A stretch of 45,832 bases of DNA, from contig NZ_CALPCC010000018.1 of the NCBI RefSeq assembly GCF_943192905.1, positions 1 to 45,832 on the forward strand, written 5' to 3'. How positions within the stretch are numbered: the stretch's first letter is position 1; each line of letters begins with the position of its first letter. Position numbers and translations under genes: made by a program. This DNA comes from Adlercreutzia murintestinalis. GTDB taxonomy: Bacteria; Actinomycetota; Coriobacteriia; Coriobacteriales; Eggerthellaceae. Positions 43,701 to 45,832 of this stretch are shown in pieces. The notes beneath the pieces are model-generated. The model ran no database searches, was not told the DNA's origin, and worked only from the letters and a program-made list of their open reading frames with translations.

Positions 43701-43953
43701 TGAACTCAACAACACTGAGAGGGTGCTCAAGAGTATCTTGGTTGTGTCGTTCGAGAATCTTCTTGAAGTTGTCCCAAAGCTGCTCAGTCGTCTTAATACC
43801 CGGCTCATATTTCCACTTTTTTGTTTTAGCCACATAGTCAACGGCTCCCTCTTTTACCACATTCCGAGAGGGCTCTCCTGTTTCAAAGGAGTTAGCAATC
43901 GTTCCGCTACAAAGATATTGAATAAGTTCATTTTCAAACTGAGATTCATTCAT
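40753..43953 (-). CDS. hsdR: Type I restriction subunit
   Basis: This 1066-residue HsdR is the motor and nuclease subunit. The N-terminal nuclease domain has RRFDTTLLINGLPIIQLEEK (~160), a PD-(D/E)xK site. The SF2 translocase has Walker A VWHTTGSGKTITSFKTAW (~313), DEAH in VFIVDEAHRSTGG (~415), GYTGTPMFDD and the motif VI region GASLIQAYSRTNRI. The C-terminal third is helical and binds the methylase. Its start overlaps the end of the half-HsdS gene by eight bases, so translation is coupled. Intact by all motifs. Confidence 0.96.
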   Translation of the reverse strand: MNESQFENELIQYLCSGTIANSFETGEPSRNVVKEGAVDYVAKTKKWKYEPGIKTTEQLWDNFKKILERHNQDTLEHPLSVVEFNQVKQVISDLETPYKAGQFLYGLNGVSQIEVDLDDGRHVFLTVFDQKQIGAGDTVYQIVNQIERPAKIAGKQSRRFDTTLLINGLPIIQLEEKCNARDVDEALNQMHQYIDENQYRDIFSTLQILVAITPNNVKYMANTTTEKFNKDFAFNWQRKSDNGIVRNWREFADSMLSIPMAHQMATNYMILDGTKNKESLKVMRPYQVYATQSVIKKLKEVDFELGTNKVGYVWHTTGSGKTITSFKTAWLASRMPKIDKVVFLVDRIALTKQTSENYRAYDPDASDELPSSVQDTQNTNDLSRKLKSKDNNIIVTSVQKLDKLVKRKSFKAPEKNIVFIVDEAHRSTGGDSFKAIQSAFKHAAWVGYTGTPMFDDVTQSVRTEDVFGGLLHAYTIREAIADTNVLGFKVDFETTIDETDMKEKYLPSFFRQQYPNWSDEQIQKRIDNMTADDMDDAVEASFYDENKEHVALVVKDIFDNWRNRSNDGKYNALLTTHVGGGKASTPMAMMYFREFQRVNAEYEAIGKKPLKVAVTFSQNTTNNDYQLETNQGLYEAIQAYNMEFHTNFGMDDVSGYTQDVTTRLNRTASDKNYLDIVIVVDQLLTGFDAPELNTLYVDRTLKGASLIQAYSRTNRIADMQEKPWGRVVNYRWPAHNEKLMNEALAVYANKDSANLSDEEQSAKNIEAGITAPKFREMLQTVRSKVDKLRDLTDDFTQLPPSERQKDYMLDLLREYNSGMAKLKQYVKEDGGEGFDYDNPDALIEALGMTSEQEEMLTTVLTNELKEHIASERRIPFYQLELRMTHVKDVKVNYDYLTELVEKLLNQVHEDKTEEAKETQGEIRQFANGLEDRAYAARIIKAAEAIVKRLYPTDEANLKYPFKLEDCEEVIQGANRASLDKTFVHFRVKWGITEIVSNAQMREMFARHQYSQQDLDDTGQIKAILAKAAESYKTIADDAEVQALSKIKYRNGLREAIYQLADELALS

Positions 43954-44524
43954 GATTGACTATCTCCTTGAGTTTTCCCATCATCTTTTTTGTTTCTAGA
44001 TCAACCAGACGTTTTTTCAGTGCCGCAAGCTTCAGTTGATTGAAATACAACGCCCCAACAATCCGCTGCTGCTCAATAGAAGGCAAATCAGGTAATTGAA
44101 GTTCGGAAAGCTGCTTAACCGTGAACTTGAGCGTTGCGGAGCCCTGGAGACCGCCTGTCAGTTGGCGCCGGATGAAAGCGTTCTCGTTGAGCAAATACGC
44201 TAAATAGCGCGCGTCAACACCAGGGGAGAGCATGAACTTCACATAGTTCTGCGTAAGAAGATATCCGCTATGTTTAGGACTAACAATCGCGGCATTGCCA
44301 GAAGCAAGACTATAGACCAGAGCCCCGGCTTCCAAAGTCATTACTCTATCTTTAGTTCTAATCCTCTTGCTGCTTTCGCTGCAGATTTCCACTCCGGACA
44401 AATCGTTTTCCATTTCCGACTGCCCGTAGAAGTAATAAATCGGATCATTTTCAGAGGAAGATTCCACGGTGCGATACTGCGAAGTTCCGCTTTTAAGTTC
44501 GGCTATGTCTGACAATCGCAGCAT
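43946..44524 (-). CDS. Half-size HsdS-like specificity protein
   Basis: This 192-residue protein has one recognition domain and one conserved helical segment: MLRLSDIAELKSGTSQYRT, YLLTQNYVKFMLSPGVDARY, LPDLPSIEQQRIVGALYFNQ and a coiled-coil end KLAALKKRLVDLETKKMMG. GAGGGG lies about ten bases before the ATG, so I choose this start over 44566. Half-S proteins can dimerise to form a working HsdS with a palindromic target. Its sequence is unlike the three TRDs downstream and carries none of the recombination edges. It is the first gene of the hsd operon, overlapping hsdR. Confidence 0.85.
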   Translation of the reverse strand: MLRLSDIAELKSGTSQYRTVESSSENDPIYYFYGQSEMENDLSGVEICSESSKRIRTKDRVMTLEAGALVYSLASGNAAIVSPKHSGYLLTQNYVKFMLSPGVDARYLAYLLNENAFIRRQLTGGLQGSATLKFTVKQLSELQLPDLPSIEQQRIVGALYFNQLKLAALKKRLVDLETKKMMGKLKEIVNHE

Positions 44525-44565
44525 AATACTGAGCCCCTCAACTTTCGATAATACGCACCGCCACA

Positions 44566-44598
44566 ATGTCAGTATGACATTCTATAGATTCCTGTCAA
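44566..44598 (-). promoter_or_regulatory. Promoter with palindromic operator for the hsd operon
   Basis: On the minus strand TTGACA (44593-44598) and CATACT (44571-44576) are 16 bases apart and precede the half-hsdS gene. The perfect palindrome ATGTCAGTATGACAT (44566-44580) covers the -10, so a dimeric protein bound there would block transcription. Timed expression is typical for restriction operons. The cognate regulator is not identified. Confidence 0.55.
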
Positions 44599-44639
44599 TA
44601 TGTAATTTTTGATTATTACAATTTGCAATTCATAGGGAA

Positions 44640-45278
44640 TCAGATGCTCCAATGAGAATACTTAGTAACGATGATATGTTCATTAACCGGAACACCAAGC
44701 AATTGCCCCGCCTCTCTAAGCTTCTCCGTAATCTGCACGTCTTCATCCGATGGCTCTACATTTCCACTTGGGTGATTATGGGCAACAACAATACTTGCCG
44801 CTCGATCCTCGATAGCCTTCGCAAATATTTCTCTCGGATGAACTAAGCTCTGATTCAACGTTCCTTGAAATATAACCGTGTTGCTAATGAGCCTGTTTGC
44901 CCCATCCAGCGTTAGAACCACAAAGTGCTCTTGCTTCTTGCCTCGAATGTCTTTTAACTGCTCGACAGCTGCATCTGTATCGGAAATAACTGGGTTTTCG
45001 GCTGGCATCAAATACCTTTTGCCAAGTTCAAAGAGCGCCACGATTTCACTTGTTTTGGCGATACCCATGCCCTTAATATTTACTAGTTCGCTATAGGTAA
45101 CTGAGCTGCCTTTGTCCCGCAGCAACTTCAAAATCTGCTTCGAGATGCTCTGCGCCGATGCCTGCTTGTTCCCACTCCCAATCAATAAGCGCAACAACTC
45201 CAGATCGCTCAAGTTGCTTGCACCATATTTGGCCAGTTTTTCCCTTGGCATCATTTTCCACTCACCGCTTCTAAGCAT
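44640..45278 (-). CDS. radC: RadC-family JAB/MPN protein
   Basis: This 212-residue protein has an N-terminal helix-hairpin-helix region (REKLAKYGASNLSDLELLRL, LVNIKGMGIAKTSEIVALFE) and the C-terminal JAMM-type metal site VVAHNHPSGNVEPSDEDVQI, with the upstream Glu in HPREIFAKAIED. RadC was named for repair but is now seen mostly as a protein of unknown role, frequent on mobile islands. It is divergent from the HTH gene. No strong ribosome binding site precedes 45278, and a start eight codons later is possible. Confidence 0.92.
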   Translation of the reverse strand: MLRSGEWKMMPREKLAKYGASNLSDLELLRLLIGSGNKQASAQSISKQILKLLRDKGSSVTYSELVNIKGMGIAKTSEIVALFELGKRYLMPAENPVISDTDAAVEQLKDIRGKKQEHFVVLTLDGANRLISNTVIFQGTLNQSLVHPREIFAKAIEDRAASIVVAHNHPSGNVEPSDEDVQITEKLREAGQLLGVPVNEHIIVTKYSHWSI

Positions 45279-45298
45279 CGTTTTATGAGTACCGTATT

Positions 45299-45319
45299 TA
45301 ATTATGATACTATTAATTA
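45299..45319. promoter_or_regulatory. AT-rich dyad between radC and the HTH gene
   Basis: Two TAATTA arms nine bases apart lie midway between the divergent starts at 45278 and 45347. They may form a shared operator, and the downstream HTH protein is the obvious candidate to bind it. Confidence 0.3.
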
Positions 45320-45346
45320 CCCGAGAACTGAATCAGGAGCTCCATA

Positions 45347-45736
45347 ATGCAAACTCAAATAGCTATTCCATTAGCAAAAAACCTGAACGATACGGATATC
45401 CAATCCCTTGAATCTTTAGCAAAGGATCTGAGCATAATGGGCATCACTGTCAAGATGCCCAACCCCCTATCTGGCGGTGCGCTTATATTTGAATACGATC
45501 GAGAAGCCCATAAACGCAATGCAGGGCGCAAGAAAAAAACTATCCCAACTAAAAGCGCTATAAGCAAAATGACCCAGAATCAAATAGACGACTGGCTGCT
45601 TAATAACCCAATTGAAACAATCCAGACAGAGCTCGGAGTAGGACGCTCAACAGCATTCCGCCGCCGAACTGAAGCCCGCGAACGAGTTGAGTACGCCATT
45701 ATTGCACTCGAAGAGGGTCGCATTTCACAGCCGTGA
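45347..45736 (+). CDS. Small DNA-binding protein with C-terminal HTH
   Basis: This 129-residue protein has AGGAG seven bases before the ATG. The N-terminal half (IPLAKNLNDTDIQSLESLAK, FEYDREAHKRN) could be a small helical/beta domain. AGRKKKTIP is a basic, AT-hook-like stretch. The C-terminal part (ISKMTQNQIDDWLLNNPIET, LGVGRSTAFRRRTEARE) is a helix-turn-helix like those ending resolvases. I do not know the family. It may regulate the radC/restriction island. The last 96 bases of the window after it hold nothing I can identify. Confidence 0.68.
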   Translation: MQTQIAIPLAKNLNDTDIQSLESLAKDLSIMGITVKMPNPLSGGALIFEYDREAHKRNAGRKKKTIPTKSAISKMTQNQIDDWLLNNPIETIQTELGVGRSTAFRRRTEARERVEYAIIALEEGRISQP

Positions 45737-45832
45737 TTTAATAGAGATTTTAGGTTTGGAGTGGTCAAGATAAATTGGACGATTATTTAAGAATCTTCAG
45801 GCCGCTTCGCGCTCCAAGTCGCAAGGGGCATT

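Noticed and set aside
43009..43959. 316-codon plus-strand frame opposite hsdR
   Set aside because: hsdR shows all expected motifs over the same bases. The opposite frame has no recognisable domain.

Overview
The window (45,832 bp) looks like chromosome of an anaerobic, moderately high-GC actinobacterium. My best guess is class Coriobacteriia (Eggerthella/Slackia/Collinsella relatives). That rests on a general resemblance of the proteins and base composition and has not been tested by any search. Strong AAGGAG-type ribosome binding sites are used throughout. From about 33.9 kb to the right end the sequence is visibly more AT-rich than the left part, which suggests acquired DNA.

Region 1 (1-18.2 kb) holds ordinary metabolic and regulatory genes scattered among decaying ones. 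Intact genes are upp, a short-chain dehydrogenase, a SulP/STAS anion transporter, an alpha/beta hydrolase, a SanA/YdcF-type membrane protein, two GNAT acetyltransferases, a YxeA-family protein, a maa/NodL-type acetyltransferase, a six-helix membrane protein, a WYL regulator, a MerR/TipAS regulator and a 3-hydroxyacyl-CoA dehydrogenase. The broken genes are an AAA/DUF4143 ATPase, two HxlR regulators, a DUF3788 gene, an aldo/keto reductase tail, the C-terminus of a REP-associated transposase, a tautomerase, a surface protein, and a whole response regulator/histidine kinase/ABC-transporter block carrying several separate lesions. Two 29-bp REP-like elements in opposite orientation frame 6.3-8.6 kb. 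A short Fic-type gene with a ribbon-helix-helix-like partner closes this region.

Region 2 (18.7-27.3 kb) is a compact candidate defence operon on the plus strand. It runs: WYL-domain regulator, Eco57I-like adenine methyltransferase, a 1120-residue GIY-YIG/SF2-helicase protein with a methylase-like tail, a DUF2321 zinc-ribbon protein, and a DUF262/DUF1524 (GmrSD-like) protein. The first genes overlap by 1-4 bases. The regulator has a close intact paralogue about 6 kb upstream.

Region 3 (27.3-33.9 kb) holds a hypothetical protein, a SIMPL-domain protein, a 1000-residue SF1 helicase with a DUF2726 nuclease-like domain, an ABC-F remnant, a conserved-looking small protein, the 2'-5' RNA ligase-like phosphodiesterase ThpR, and a small basic protein gene whose 3' end sits at the composition boundary.

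Region 4 (34-45.8 kb) is a restriction island. It has an Mrr-like endonuclease and a type I system read on the minus strand in the order half-HsdS, HsdR, NYN nuclease, HsdS, HsdM. After HsdM come two silent HsdS half-genes in opposite orientations and a tyrosine recombinase. Inverted repeats at the edges of the recognition domains would allow specificity switching. Because hsdM lies between the expressed and silent copies, any exchange between them should also flip hsdM. RadC and a small HTH protein end the window. No tRNA, rRNA or CRISPR array was seen.
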